Shown one piece after another: positions 9,770 to 21,972 of a stretch of DNA of 64,000 bases (positions are counted from its first letter, which is position 1; each line of letters starts with the position of its first letter). The DNA lies in NCBI GenBank assembly GCA_028386065.3, contig JAKUCV010000938.1, positions 96,979-160,978 of the forward strand, in the 5' to 3' direction. Below the pieces are notes generated by a model, which saw only the letters and a program-made list of their open reading frames with translations, ran no database searches and was not told where the DNA came from. Source of the DNA: Turnera subulata. Taxonomy: Eukaryota > Streptophyta > Magnoliopsida > Malpighiales > Passifloraceae. A program made the translations under genes and the position numbers.

Positions 9770-12700
9770 ATGGATCACCAGGGGCAGCACAATGCTGAGG
9801 ATGACGCTGCTACTCATGTCTCCGACAATGCGTCGGTGATGCAGGTTCCCGTTGGTTAGGGGAACAATGATGCAACTAGGAATAATGTTGTAGGTGGTGG
9901 AGGACAGAATGTTGTGCCACCTGTACCACCTGTTGTGGACCCAGCGTTCCAACAGTATCAGGCCTTTTTGCAGTGGCAACAGTTCCAGCAGTTTCAGCAG
10001 CAGCAGCAGGGTGCCCAGCCGGTAGCACCTGTTGTGGCAGGTGGTATGGAGAGTGGTTACAAACACATGGATAAGTCTGCAGTTAAGGAATTCTCTGGTG
10101 AAGAGGGCAAAGCCAAGGAGTTTGATGATTGGTTCCGCCAGGTGGAGAATGTTCTGGAGAAGTTCACCTGTGCACCTGAGCAGAGGGCTCGATTTGCAGC
10201 ACACAAGTTCACGTGGTATGCATTGACATGGTGGCAGGAACTTGTGGCCAACCTACCTAAGCCTGTGGAGATGCCTTGGGAGGATTTCAAGGAGAAATTC
10301 TACAAGGAGTTTCTTACTGTTGGTTTTCTAGAGGAGTAGAAGAAGCATTTTCTTGAGGTGACGCAGGGACTAGATGAGACTGTATCAACTTTCAGGATCC
10401 GGTTCAGCATCCTTCTCTCTTATGCTAGAGAGTTTGTGCCCGATGTGGTGACTAAGTGTAGGCGGTTTGTTAACGGCTTACGTACAGAGTTGGCATTAGC
10501 TGTGGCTGGTGGAGGGCACAAGACTTGGGAGGCAGTTTGTGAGGCTGCTTTTGATGCTGAGAGGGTCCAATTGATTGGGAAGGAGGCTCGGACAGCCGAG
10601 CAGAGGAAGCAGTCATCTGCTTCAGGACAGAAGAGGCAGTATTCTGATGCTGGAGGTGCAGATCATTCTGGTGGACAGGGTTCTTCTTACCTAGGTTCGA
10701 AGAAGTCCCGAGGATAGAGATATCAGGATGGACCAGGGAGATCCTCGGGAGGACGGTCCTATCAGTCTGGCTCTCAGGGACGGGGTTTCTCGGTACAATT
10801 CTACGGTACATGCTGGTATTGTAATAAGCTGGGACACCAGAAGTCATCTTGCTACAAGTGGATTAAGGATAGTGGTGGCAATGGTTCCCAGTATACAGTA
10901 CAGAGTTCTGTGGCTAGTGGTGCTGTTTCTTCTGGTCCGAACAGGGGTGGCGGACAGCAGGGTCGAGGTCGTGGGGGTTTTAGAGCTCCGAACTGCGGGG
11001 GTGCGACTCAGTCTACTGCAACTTCTAGGGTTTATGCCATCACCCGGGAGGAGGCTGCTGATGCTCCAGAGGTTATAGCAGGTACATTTATGGTTTTTGG
11101 TCAGTATGCACATGCTTTAGTTGATCCTGGCTCAACACATTCTTTTGTATCACGTGCATTCATGACCACTCATAACATAGAGGATGATAATCTTAGTAGA
11201 CCGTTGAGAGTCTGTTTACCCACTGGTGATATAGTAGTGGTTGATCGAGTTTGTAGAGATGTATCGATAGAGTGTGATAGTGAGAGTTTTCCTTCTGATC
11301 TTCCTGTCATGGACTTGGGAGAGTTTGATGTTATCTTGGGCATGGATTGGTTGTCCAGACATCAGGCTGTAATTGATTGTCGGGCTAGGGAAGTTTCTTT
11401 GTCTTCTCTGTTGGGGCGTAGATTGGTGTTCGTTGGAGAGCGAAGAGCCCTATCGGCGTGCTGTATCTCGGCCATCCAAGCTTTTAGGATGATTCGAGAA
11501 GGTTGTGATGCTTTTCTAGATCATGTGGTCGATTCTTCGGTACCAGTACCTAGAGTGGAGGATATCCCAATTGTTCGGGAGTTTCCCGATGTATTTCCTA
11601 ATGATCTACCTGGGTTGCCTCCGGAGCGGAAGGTGGAGTATACAGTTGATTTAGTACCGGGAGTTGCACCTATTTCTATACCGCCCTACAGAATGGCTCT
11701 GGCAGAACTTCAGGAGTTGAAGAAACAACTGAAAGAGTTTTTGGATAAGGGTTTTATTAGACCGAGCATCTCACCATGGGGTGCCCGGTCTTGTTTGTGA
11801 AGAAGAAGGATGGCAGTATGCAGATGTGTGTAGACTATAGACAGTTGAACAAGGTGACTGTGAAGAACAAGTATCCTTTGCCTAGGATCGATGACTTGTT
11901 CGATCAGTTGCAGGGTGCATCCGTATTCCCGAAGATTGACCTGCGATCTGGCTACCATCAGGTTCGGATTACAGAGCAGGACATACCAAAGACTGCATTC
12001 CGCACTCGGTATGGTCATTATGAGTTTGTGGTTGTTCCATTTGGGTTGACGAATGCACAGGCAGTGTTCATGTGTATGATGCAGCAGGTCTTCCATGAAT
12101 TTCTGGACCGGTTTGTGGTAGTGTTCATCGATGATATTCTGGTCTACTCGAGTAGTAAGGCCAAACATGAGGACCACTTGAGACAGGTTTTGCAGAGGTT
12201 GAGAGAAGAGCAGCTCTATGCCAAGCTCAGCAAGTGTGAGTTTTGGTTAGATGAGGTCGCATTTCTTGGGCATATTGTGTCCGGTGTGGGCATTATGGTG
12301 GATCCAGCCAAGGTTAAGGCAGTCATGGATTGGGAGCCACCGAAGAGTGTATCTGAGATACGGAGTTTTCTTGGACTAGCTGGTTACTACCGGAGGTTCA
12401 TTGAGGGTTTTTCCTTAATAGCGGGTCCCATAACTAAACTGTTGAGGAAAGACTGTACTTTTGTTTGGGATGACCATTGTCAGGAGAGTTTTGAGGAGTT
12501 GAAGAGTCGGTTGACTTCTGCACCGGTTTTGACTGTTCCGAGACCCGGAGTGGAGTACACGGTGTTCAGTGATGCTTCTGGTCTGGGCTTGGGATGTGTT
12601 TTGATGTAGGAGGGTCGGGTGATTGCTTATGCCTCCAGGCAGTTGAGAACTCATGAGAGGAACTATCTTACCCATGATCTGGAGTTAGCTGCTGTGGTCT

Positions 12701-14459
12701 TTGCTTTGAAAATCTGGAGACACCATCTGTACGGTGAGAAGTGTCGGATTTTCACGGATCACAAGAGTTTAAAGTACATCATGACCCAAAGGGAGCTTAA
12801 CATGAGGCAGAGACGCTGGATTAAGCTTCTGAAGGATTATGATTGTACTATCGAGTACCATCCATACAAGGCCAATGTTGTTGCAGATGCATTGTGCCGG
12901 AAGAGAGTGGCTTCTGCGGATAAGGACCCAGTTTCTTATGCTTTGCCTTCCTTGGTGGAGCTGAGGTCATTGGATGCACAGTTGGAGGTGGATGTTACTA
13001 GGGCGTTGCTTGCCAGTTTGAACATCCGGCCGACCTTGCGGGATAAGATCATGGAGTTGCAGTATGGTGATCCTCATTTAGCAGAGTTGAGGGATAAGGC
13101 TCTCGGTGGAGAGAGTTCTAGTTTCTATGTCCGGGAGGATGGTGCTTTGATGACCGGTGATTGGTTGTGTGTTCCGGATGTTGATGATTTGAGGAGATGG
13201 ATTATGGATGAGGCGCATAATGCGCCACAAGCTATGCATCCGGGTAGCACCAAAATGTACCAGAACCTGAAGAGTCATTATTGGTGGCCCGGGATGAAGA
13301 AGGATGTTGCGGAGTTTGTGGCTCGTTGTATGACAAGTCAGCAGGTGAAAGCCGAGCATCAGGCTCCTGCCGGCAAGTTGAGATCTTTGACTATTCCGCA
13401 GTGAAAGTGGGAGCATATCACTATGGACTTTGTGATTGGGTTACCGAGGACCCGGCTCGACATGATGCCATCTGGGTCATTGTTGACAGGTTGACCAAGT
13501 CAGCTCATTTCCTACCGATTCAGCAGACGGATACAATGGATAAGCTGGCGAGGTTGTATGTTTCGGGTATTGTCCGTTCACATGGAGTTCCACTTTCCAT
13601 TATGTCGGACAGGGATCCGAGGTTTACTTCCCACTTCTGGAAGAGCTTACAATCAGCTTTGGGTACTAAGCTGAATTTCAGTACTGCATTCCATCCGCAG
13701 ACCGATGGGTAGTCAGAGAGGACTATACAGACACTAGAGGATATGCTTAGAGCTTGTGTGCTCAACTTCAGTGGTTCTTGGGATGAGACTTTACCGTTAG
13801 TTGAGTTTGCCTATAACAACGGCTATCACTCCAGTATTGGTATGGCGCCTTATGAGGCTTTGTATGGGCGAAAGTGCCGTAGTCCGATCTGTTGGGATGA
13901 GGAAGGTCTGAGACAGGTGATTGGTCCGGACCTAGTCCAAGAGACTGTTGATCAGATCGAGGTGGTTAAGCAGTGCATGAGAGCTGCTCAGGACCGGCAA
14001 AGGAGTTTTGCCGATAAGCATCGTCGGGAGATGGAGTACAATGTAGGCGAGAGAGTTTTCCTCCATGTTGCTCCCTGGAGAGGTGTTATCCGGTTTGGGA
14101 GGAAGGGCAAGTTGAGCCCTCGTTATATTGGTCCTTATGAGATCGTGGAGCGGATTGGTCCGCTGGCCTACAGGTTGGCTTTATCGGAGGAGCTGTCGCG
14201 CATACATGATGTATTCCATATTTCGATGCTGAGGCGTTATCGGTTTGATCCTAGTCATGTTGTATCCCCGACAGAGGTGGAGGTTTCTGAGGATTTGACC
14301 TATGTTGAGGAGCCAGTGAAGATTTTGGCTCAGGAGGTGCGGCAGTTGCGGAGTCGTACCATTCCTATGGTTCGGGTTAGATGGAGCCGTCATTCTCTGA
14401 ATGAGGCTACTTGGGAGGTTGAGTCCCATATGCGGGAGCAGTATCCCCATTTGTTTTGA
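9770..14459 (+). pseudogene. gypsy gag-pol (gag, protease, RT, RNase H, integrase, chromodomain), inactivated
   Basis: From the ATG at 9770: gag with a Gln-rich stretch (about 9950-10015) and a capsid region (KEFSGEEGKAKEFDDWF). A zinc knuckle (CWYCNKLGHQKSSC) lies at about 10812-10855. The aspartic protease reads LVDPGSTHSF, normally D-S/T-G. RT has FIDDILVYS and [10 protein letters not shown]; RNase H has [10 protein letters not shown]. The integrase zinc finger has lost its CxxC (CMTSQQ, against CMTCQQ in the copy at 17373) and the core has [14 protein letters not shown] chromodomain-like end finishes at YPHLF. Damage: TAG at 9857, 10337, 10715, 12607 and 13710, TGA at 13402, and single-base losses near 11788 and 13455. 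No functional product is expected. Confidence 0.9.
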
Positions 14460-14511
14460 TGTTTCATATTTTATAATTTTGAGGACGAAATTTCCTTAAG
14501 TGGGGTAGAAC

Positions 14512-17370
14512 TGTAACGCCCCGGATTTTTATAATTTGATTTACGGAATTTTCGGAATTTTATTCCAATTTTAGCTTCGATAGATTCCCGAATTTTTGGT
14601 TGGGGACATAATTATTTTCTTTGGAAATGTCAATTTCAAGTTGGAATTTTTCATGCTTCGGGTTTCGTTGAAGTGGGAATGTGTTTCGGGTTGAAGCACC
14701 TCTCTCTCTTTTCCCCCTCTTCTCCTCTCCTCTCCCTTTTTCCTCCCCTTCCCAATCGACCCTTGTCGTGTCTGAAGCACCAGTCGCCGCCGCTTTATTT
14801 TCTTTTCCTCTCCACACAGCCCGGATTTCTTCTCCTCGCCGTTCGCAGGTTCGTCTCTCGCCGTGACTGGAGCACGCCGCCGCCGCCGCTGCAGTCGGGA
14901 GGGGAAAGAGCCACAAGCACGGGTGAGTACTTTTGCTCCCTCTCCTATTTTCTGTTCTCGATTTCGGGTTTGTTGATGGTGTGTTGATGGCGTGTGTTGG
15001 TTGACGTGAATGGGTGCGTTTTGTTTCTGTCTCGTCGGGTTGTGCTTGTTGTTGGACGGTGGCGGGGTTCGTGGCTGTTGCAGGTTGCTATGGTGGTGTT
15101 TGGGCGGCGGGTCGTTGTGGTGTGGTCGTTGCAGGTTGTCTCCGGGCAGTGGGACGCCGATGTTGGTGGTTGCTGTGGAGGTGTTGTGTTCGGGCTGAGG
15201 CTCGTTGCTGCTGTTTCACGGACCGGGCAGGTCCGGCGTGGGCAGTGTCTTCCGGTGAGCAATTCCGTCGTCCTTCTCTTCGTTTAGTTTTCCGTGTGAG
15301 ATTGGGTTGCAGTTTTGAGTTGGTTGAATTGGTTTTGGGCTGTGAATGTTGTTGTTGTTGGATTGTGGCAGTTTTTTTGGGCTTTCCGGCGAGGTTGACC
15401 GGAATCCGGCGAAGCTCGGGAATTTTCCGGCGAGGGCTCGGGTTTGTTCCGGCAAGACGGGCTGTTCCTTCGGCAAATCTTGGTATTGTTTCCGATGTTG
15501 TTATGTACTTAATCTCTCATTCTTGGCATGTAATAATTAACGTAGGTATAATTGTTGTATCGGGAATTAATGATATTTAGTGGAATACCGTGTGCGGGGT
15601 TGTGTGTGTGGATTATGGTCGGCTTGCCGACGTGGGTAGAACCTTTAGGACGGTAACTCGGGCTCGGGTAGAACCCTTAAATGGAATTGGTCCGAATCGG
15701 GCCTAGGCCCAGTAATGAGATATTTACGACTTAACTTGATAACCATTGGACCTAGATGGGCTTTAGGCCCGGGAACTCGTTATGGACTTTAAGGAGTGGG
15801 CTCTGAGCCCAAATTTATAATTGGTTAATAACGGACTTAAGGAAGTAGGCTCTAGGCCGGAATTGAATTTGGATTTAGATGGGCTTAAGCCCGGTGAACC
15901 TTAGGTCCCGATATTCGGGGTTTAGGTGGGAGAACATCTTGTCGGGCTTAGACCCGAAAATTTCATAATTGGTTAGCTAGGGACGGGTTTAACTCAGTTG
16001 GGCATTTAGTTATCATGCATGCACGGTTTGGTTGTAATTATTTTGTAATATTTGTGTGTGCCGGTATTCAGTCACGGGTAATACCTCGGGAGCTGGTGGA
16101 TCTGTCTTGGGGAAAGCTCCACAGAATAACCGTCGTTGAGGTGACTTTATACGTCTTTTTATGTTTGTATGCATGAGCTTGTTAGACTGGTCTGTTTGAG
16201 TTGCATGCCTTGTTTGCTAACATGCTATGATCCGTATTGTGTGCCTATGTGTTACTGTTTGTTGGATGAGCATGACTTTTGGATTGTTATGGAATATAAC
16301 ATGTGGAGTGATTTTGGGTGATTTGTGTGATGTGCTGTGGGTCGGAGACCCGGATATTTGATTGAGTTGATAATTCACACAACCCTGTTAAATCACAACT
16401 TTTTGGCACACATGAACTCATAATTTATGAACAAGAATAACGTACAGTAGAAAATAGGCTACTGTGTGCTGATGACCGGTTGGTTCGAGCGGGAAGTGAT
16501 ACCCCTCGGGTTTGCATGCGGGATAGCATGTTATATGCGGTTTAGCATATGGGTCTGTGATGACCGGTTCTACCTCCCTCCTTCTACCTCTCCCTTTCTA
16601 CCTTCCTCTTTCTCTCTGTCTCTCTCTCTCTCTCTATGGATATGTTTGGGCTTCGTGCCTGGTTTTATTGGGCTTTTGCCTGGTTGTCTCATGAGACAAG
16701 ACCGAGCTCCACGCACAGAGTAGGGGGCCCTGAATAATAAATATAAAAGTAAACTTAACACACATCAGATGAGAAATACAACTGTTTGCTATATGTGGTT
16801 GGCATGTTAGTACTGGTTATTGTATGTTTGCATACTAGTCTTGTTTCTCTACTTTCCTTTCGAACTTGCTCTGCACACCTTCATAATTAGATTTATACTG
16901 CTCACTGAGTAGGCGACTCACATAATCGCCAACGTTGTTTTTCAGACTCTTAGTTAGCGTGCAGTCTCTTCCTTCCCTTCTGGAGTACAGACGTGGATAA
17001 CCCAGTAGGTAGCTGTGCTTCATCTCCCGGTTGGATCCATAGAGCCGACTTGCATTTCACTCTTTACTTTGGTTTTTATTTTAATTTCATCTTCCGCTGC
17101 ATTGGATTTTGATGAGATGTCATTTTGATTTTGATACTTTATCGGCGGGATGCCGGGATTTTATAAATGATGCTGTATCGGCAGGATGCCGGGTTGACTT
17201 GTGGCTTGTTAAGCCGGTTTGTTTTTGTTCTTTATGACTTCTCGGAATATTAGGAATTTCTTTCCAAATAATGTTTTGATATTGGATTTCGTGTCCTGGG
17301 TTTCAGGGGTATTTTGGTAATTTCCTTGTGTTTAAGTATTTTATTTTAAAATTGGGACACGGGTGTTTCA
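14512..17370 (+). repeat. full-length gypsy LTR, 2.86 kb
   Basis: Starts TGTAACGCCCCGG after a polypurine tract (AAGTGGGGTAGAAC, 14498-14511) and ends GGGTGTTTCA. It contains a CT-rich, gene-leader-like segment (14695-14830), GC-rich DNA to about 15480, diverged GGGCTTNAGGCCC words (15690-15950) and a CT microsatellite (16608-16635). ORFs inside show no protein features and are treated as chance. Confidence 0.85.
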
Positions 17371-17372
17371 GC

Positions 17373-18696
17373 TGATGGTGCTTTGATTACCGGTGATCGG
17401 TTGTGTGTTCCGAATGTCGATGATTTGAGGAGATGGATTATGGATGAGCCGCATAATGCACCATATGCTATGCATCCGGGTAGCACCAAAATGTACCAGA
17501 ACCTGAAGAGTCATTATTGGTGGCCCGGGATGAAGAAGGATGTTGCGGAGTTTGTGGCTTGTTGTATGACATGTCAGCAGGTGAAAGCCGAGCATCAGGC
17601 TCCTGCTGGCAAGTTGAGATCTTTGACTATTCCGCAGTGGAAATGGGAGCATATCACTATGGACTTTGTGATTGGGTTACCGAGGACCCGGGGTCGACAT
17701 GATGCCATCTGGGTCATTGTTGACAGGTTGACCAAGTCAGCTCATTTCCTACCGATTCAATAGACGGATACAATGGATAAGCTGGCGAGGTTGTATGTTT
17801 CAGGTATTGTCCGTTTACATGGAGTTCCACTATCCATTGTGTCGGACAGGGATCCGAGGTTTACTTCCCACTTCTGGAAGAGCTTACAGTCAGCTTTGGG
17901 TACTAAGCTTAATTTCAGTACTGCATTCCATCCGCAAACCGATGGGCAGTCAGAGAGGACTATACAGACACTATAGGATATGCTTAGAGCTTGTGTGCTC
18001 AACTTCAGTGGTTCTTGGGATGAGACTTTACCGTTAGTTGAGTTTGCCTAAAACAACGGGTATCACTCCACTATTGGTATGGCGCCTTATGAGGCTTTGT
18101 ATGGGCGGAAGTGCCGTAGTCCGATCTGTTGGGATGAGGAAGATCTGAGACAGGTGATTGGTCCGGACCTAGTCCAGGAGACTGTTGATCAGATCGAGGT
18201 GGTTAAGTAGTGCATGAGAGCTGCTCAGGACCGGCAAAGGAGTTTTGCCAATAAGCATCGTCGGGAGATGGAGTACAATGTAGGCGACAGAGTTTTCCTC
18301 CGTGTTGCTCCCTGGAGAGGTGTTATCCGGTTTGGGAGGAAGGGCAAGTTGAGCCCTCGTTATATTGGTCCTTATGAGATCGTGGAGCGGATTGGTCCGC
18401 TGGCCTACAGGTTGGCTTTACAGGAGGAGCTGTCGCGCATACATGATGTATTCCATGTTTCGATGCTGAGGCGTTATCGGTCTGATCCTAGTCATGTTGT
18501 ATCCCCGACAGAGGTGGAGGTTTCTGAGGATTTGACCTATATTGAGGAGCAGGTGGAGATTTTGGCTCAGGAGGTGCGACAGTTGCGGAGTCGTACCATT
18601 CCTATGGTTCGGGTTAGATGGAGCCGTCATTCTCCGAATGAGGCTACTTGGGAGGTTGAGTCCCATATGCGGGAGCAGTATCCCCATTTGTTTTGA
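17373..18696 (+). pseudogene. second, partial gypsy pol: integrase to chromodomain
   Basis: The sequence jumps from the first bases after the LTR straight into pol at DGALITGDRLCVPN, matching 13138 onward, and runs to YPHLF. This copy keeps reading frame 1 throughout and retains the integrase zinc-finger cysteines (CMTCQQ) lost in the first copy. It has four in-frame stops (17761 TAG, 17974 TAG, 18049 TAA, 18208 TAG). Direct comparison with the first copy shows that the 17761 and 18208 stops are CAG to TAG changes. Everything upstream of the integrase is missing. Confidence 0.9.
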
Positions 18697-18748
18697 TGTT
18701 TCATATCTTATAATTTCGAGGACGAAATTTCCTTAAGTGGGGTAGAAC

Positions 18749-19327
18749 TGTAACGCCCCAGATTTTTATAATTTGATTTACGGAATTTTCGAAATTTTAT
18801 TCCAATTTTACCCTCGATAGATTTCCGAGTTTTTGGTTGGGGAAATAATTATTTTCTTTGGAAATGTCAATTTCAAGTTGGAAATTTTCATGCTTCGAGT
18901 TTCGTTGAAGTGGGAATGTGTTTCGGGTTGAAACACGGGACTTTTGAGGCTTCAATCGAAACTACGTCGTTTTGTGAAAAAAAAAAAGGAAAGGGAAAGA
19001 AGGGGCTGGCTAGGGTTTTGACCCGCCGAGCCCAAAACGACGTCGTGTCGTTTGGCTTGGCACGGTCAACCCGCCCCGTTGACCAACCCTTTTTTTTTCA
19101 CAAAACGACGTAGTTTCGATTGAAGCCTTAACAAGTCTCGTGTTTCAACCCGAAACACATTCCCACTTCAACGAAACCCGAAGCATGAAAAATTCCAACT
19201 TGAAATTGACATTTCCAAAGAAAATAATTATTTCCCCAACCAAAAACTCGGAAATCTATCGAGGGTAAAATTGGAATAAAATTTCGAAAATTCCGTAAAT
19301 TAAATTATAAAAATCTGGGGCATTACA
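18749..19327. repeat. foldback of the gypsy LTR terminus (large inverted repeat)
   Basis: Arms of about 240 bp (18749-18988 and 19088-19327) are inverted copies, beginning TGTAACGCCCC and ending GGGGCATTACA, around a spacer of about 100 bp. The outer about 185 bp of each arm matches the LTR start at 14512; the inner part (GAAACTACGTCGTTTTG) does not occur there. The outer edge coincides with the TATTA duplication. Confidence 0.85.
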
Positions 19328-20544
19328 TATTAGATCACCTTACTTGAGTTCTGAGCCCATTGAGTTTTGAATCACCCCCTTGTTGATGTAAGCTCATCAA
19401 GTGACCAAAAGTTTGACTTGAATTTTATCTTGTCAAATTGAAAGCATGTTATGCCCCTTGCAAAAGCTAGTGATCCTTATGTAAGGCGACTAAGGACTTT
19501 GTTGAGGGGTAGGACCCCGTTTTGGCTTTTACACCTTTTTTCGGACCTGCAGGAAGTCTCATTTGGATTTGTACAAAGCCCCCACTCTTTACTGGAAACA
19601 AGACTTTTTGCCTTTTTGTTGTTTTTTCAATTAGATTTAGCTGCATGGCCTCCCTTCTTCTTACTTTTGTGATTTGCATAGGCGATATGACCTATAGCCC
19701 CAATAATTTAGGACCATCTCGGAAGGAGTTCCTTGGCTCATAGGTACTCATGGTTCCTCAGTGACATGACAGGAGCTCTTTTGGTGGGATATTGCTAGCA
19801 AGTCAACGTCCATGACGACCCTTTTGGTAGAATGATCCATCACTCTAGCCCCCAACTCAAAGGGGAGCTTATCTAGTTGCACTTTGAGTTATCTAGGAGG
19901 TCCTTAAAGAGGGCAACCATCTTCCCTTAAAGGATTACCTAAGAGCACTTGCTAAGGGTCTCCTAGCTCTCCCCTTTCTTATAAGGCGTGTATGAAGTCC
20001 CAAGGAAGAGTTCCTTATCAAAAAAATTTTTTTCTCATCTACAGAGACTTGAAGTAATTTTGTTAGTAATGTAATCTAACGAAAGTGGTAGTGAGGAATA
20101 AGCGAGTGAGCGAGAATCTGGCTCTGGCGACTACGCCGAACCTACTTCAGAGAAAAGCTCGGCTACTGGTGGTTCCAAGGAGGTCGTGCCAAGGAGCCTT
20201 GTTACTAAGAAGGTCCTGCCATCGAGTATCTCTGAAGAAGAGACCAAGAGCTCCTCTGCCCGTGTGGTTTCATGGTTAAAGAAAAGAAAGAGTATTATGA
20301 TAGATGAGGGGCCTCACTTGGAGAAGACTTATCTGAACTTGTAAGAGGACCTGTCCTGAAAGAGCCCAAAGAAGGACTTCCACAAAACTTTATGTCTATA
20401 GCCAATGTGAAAACCAAGCAGCAAGCGTTGAGCCATATTCTGAGTCACTTAAAGCAGGTCGTTAATTTCTCCCTTCTCTCATTCTTTGTTTACGATTTCA
20501 ACTGTTCATCCTCAAATGTACCGTGAATCCTTTGTTTACAGGCT

Positions 20545-20814
20545 ATGTCCATTGCAGCAGGTGCTCTAGACTCAAACGAAGAAGGGGAGGCTCTAGATGG
20601 AGTGCACGCAAAAAAACTGCGTAAAGAGAACGCCCACCTAAAGGAGAGATTGGCTGCCTTAGAGGTCCTACAGAGAGAGAAGGAGGACCTCTTGCTTCAA
20701 GTTACTGCCCTAAAGAAGGAAGTTGCTTCCTCCCATATACAGGTCTCCAAGGTTCAGGATCAGCTTGCACTTGCTGAGGGGGAAGTTGTAAAAGCGAAGA
20801 AGGAAGCTTCATAG
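20545..20814 (+). CDS. coiled-coil ORF, antisense within the LARD-like element (remnant)
   Basis: An 89-codon frame opposite to the retroelement. It is almost entirely a predicted coiled coil with regular hydrophobic heptads (KKLRKENAHLKERLAALEVL, EKEDLLLQVTALKKEVASS). Upstream sequence (20085-20480) looks like diverged coding DNA with breaks, so this is probably the C-terminal piece of a longer protein. Antisense ORFs with long coiled coils are known in some plant Ty3/gypsy (Tat-group) elements. Linking this ORF to them is my inference; a captured host exon is the alternative. Confidence 0.4.
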   Translation: MSIAAGALDSNEEGEALDGVHAKKLRKENAHLKERLAALEVLQREKEDLLLQVTALKKEVASSHIQVSKVQDQLALAEGEVVKAKKEAS

Positions 20815-21621
20815 GCCCAGCATGCCCAGGCCCGTGCTTCCAATTCTGTTCTTGCTTTTGCTTAAGGGTTTCAGGTTTTTTTTTCCCCTTTTTTTTTATG
20901 CGGGCACAAGGTGTTACGGGTCACATTCCATCTGTAGAAAAGGCATCCATTGAGGCTAAAAGGAATGTTAGGAGTAAAAAGCTTACCACGGATGATTGTC
21001 CAAAGTCCACAGTAAGATTTTATGATCTCAACTCATAACTCTTGGTGAACAGCGTAAAAGCACTTTAATTTGCTTGGCCATTTGAGGGTTTCCGGACCTC
21101 TGAACTTTAATACCGATAATTTTTACGACTATTTGTGGGTTTCAGGTCATCTGAACTTTAATACCATCTGGGGTGTTAGGGACCTTAAAGCCTTTTGGAG
21201 ATTCTAGTACTTTGGATTGTAAGGTCATTTGGAGATAGCAATTCAAGTTCCTTTTTGGAGGTTTCGGGACCTTTGACTTCAAGGTTCTTTGGAGGATGTA
21301 AGACCTCCATTTCTAAGGAGGTAGGACCTGCTTTTCCGAGGGGTAGCACCCCATTTTTTAGGGGTAGGATTCCGTTTTGAGGAGGTAGGACCTCCGTTTT
21401 TTAAGGGTAGGACCCCGTTCTTGGAAGGACCTCCGGCCGATGGAGAACCTCCGACCGATGATGGACCTCCGACCGTTGAAGGACCTCCGGCCAATGAAGG
21501 TACGACAACGATATCCTTTTTTATAGACAGGAGGAGGGGTCTACCAACACAATCTTAAGACCTTCGTGGTGCCAAAAATATTCGTAATAAAACTAGTGCA
21601 GGACCTACGTCTAATACAATC

Positions 21622-21972
21622 TTGGTTCCTGCCGTAAATGGTGGAGCCGAAACTATTCCGAGTAACTCTAGTATTGGACCTACATCTAGTACAATTTTGA
21701 ATTCCATCAACGGTGGAATCGAAAAAATTCCAAGTACCTCCAATATTGCTAATCAGCAAAGTAATGAAATAGTAACATGGGTGGAGCTTATGCAATTTAG
21801 GCAAGAAATATTAGCAGGTCTGCATAACTTACGAACCTATCACCCATTAGGGGATACTGCTGAGGTAGCACATGAACAAAAGATTTGGGGAAAAAGCCCA
21901 AGCACCCTCATTAAAAGGAGGAAGTGTAGGGTTCTAAATCAGCCATTCCTATCTGCCTCCCCTTCAGTGTAA
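21622..21972 (+). CDS. hypothetical ORF inside the LARD-like element
   Basis: A 116-codon frame with a Ser/Asn/Gly/Thr-rich repeated start (PSNSSIGPTSSTIL, PSTSNIANQQSN) and a short helix-like stretch (ELMQFRQEILAGLHNL). No known domain is recognised. The regular composition could reflect local sequence duplication rather than selection. Low confidence that it is a real gene. Confidence 0.2.
   Translation: MVPAVNGGAETIPSNSSIGPTSSTILNSINGGIEKIPSTSNIANQQSNEIVTWVELMQFRQEILAGLHNLRTYHPLGDTAEVAHEQKIWGKSPSTLIKRRKCRVLNQPFLSASPSV

Larger units (their letters stand above)
9465..19327 (+). mobile_element. composite chromodomain (Tekay/Del-like) gypsy element nested in the LARD
   Basis: The block begins TGTAACGCCCCGG and ends GGGGCATTACA, and is flanked by TATTA on both sides (9460-9464, 19328-19332), so it entered the LARD as one unit. 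Internal order: internally deleted 5' LTR (9465-9624), gag-pol with stops (9770-14459), full-length LTR (14512-17370), a second partial pol from integrase to chromodomain (17373-18696), LTR start (18749 on), and an inverted copy of the LTR start ending at 19327. A long LTR, a chromodomain-like C-terminus and the TGTAACGCC terminus suggest the Tekay/Del chromovirus group; lineage is inferred. The element is dead. Confidence 0.8.

Noticed and set aside
14560..15580. Several overlapping ORFs on both strands within the gypsy LTR
   Set aside because: They sit in a GC-rich, low-complexity LTR segment, overlap one another in many frames and show no domain or conserved motif.
21279..21494. Gly/Pro/Ser-rich ORF on the LARD element strand as a possible gag
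   Set aside because: It arises from the GGTAGGACC-type nucleotide repeats and has no capsid or zinc-knuckle features.
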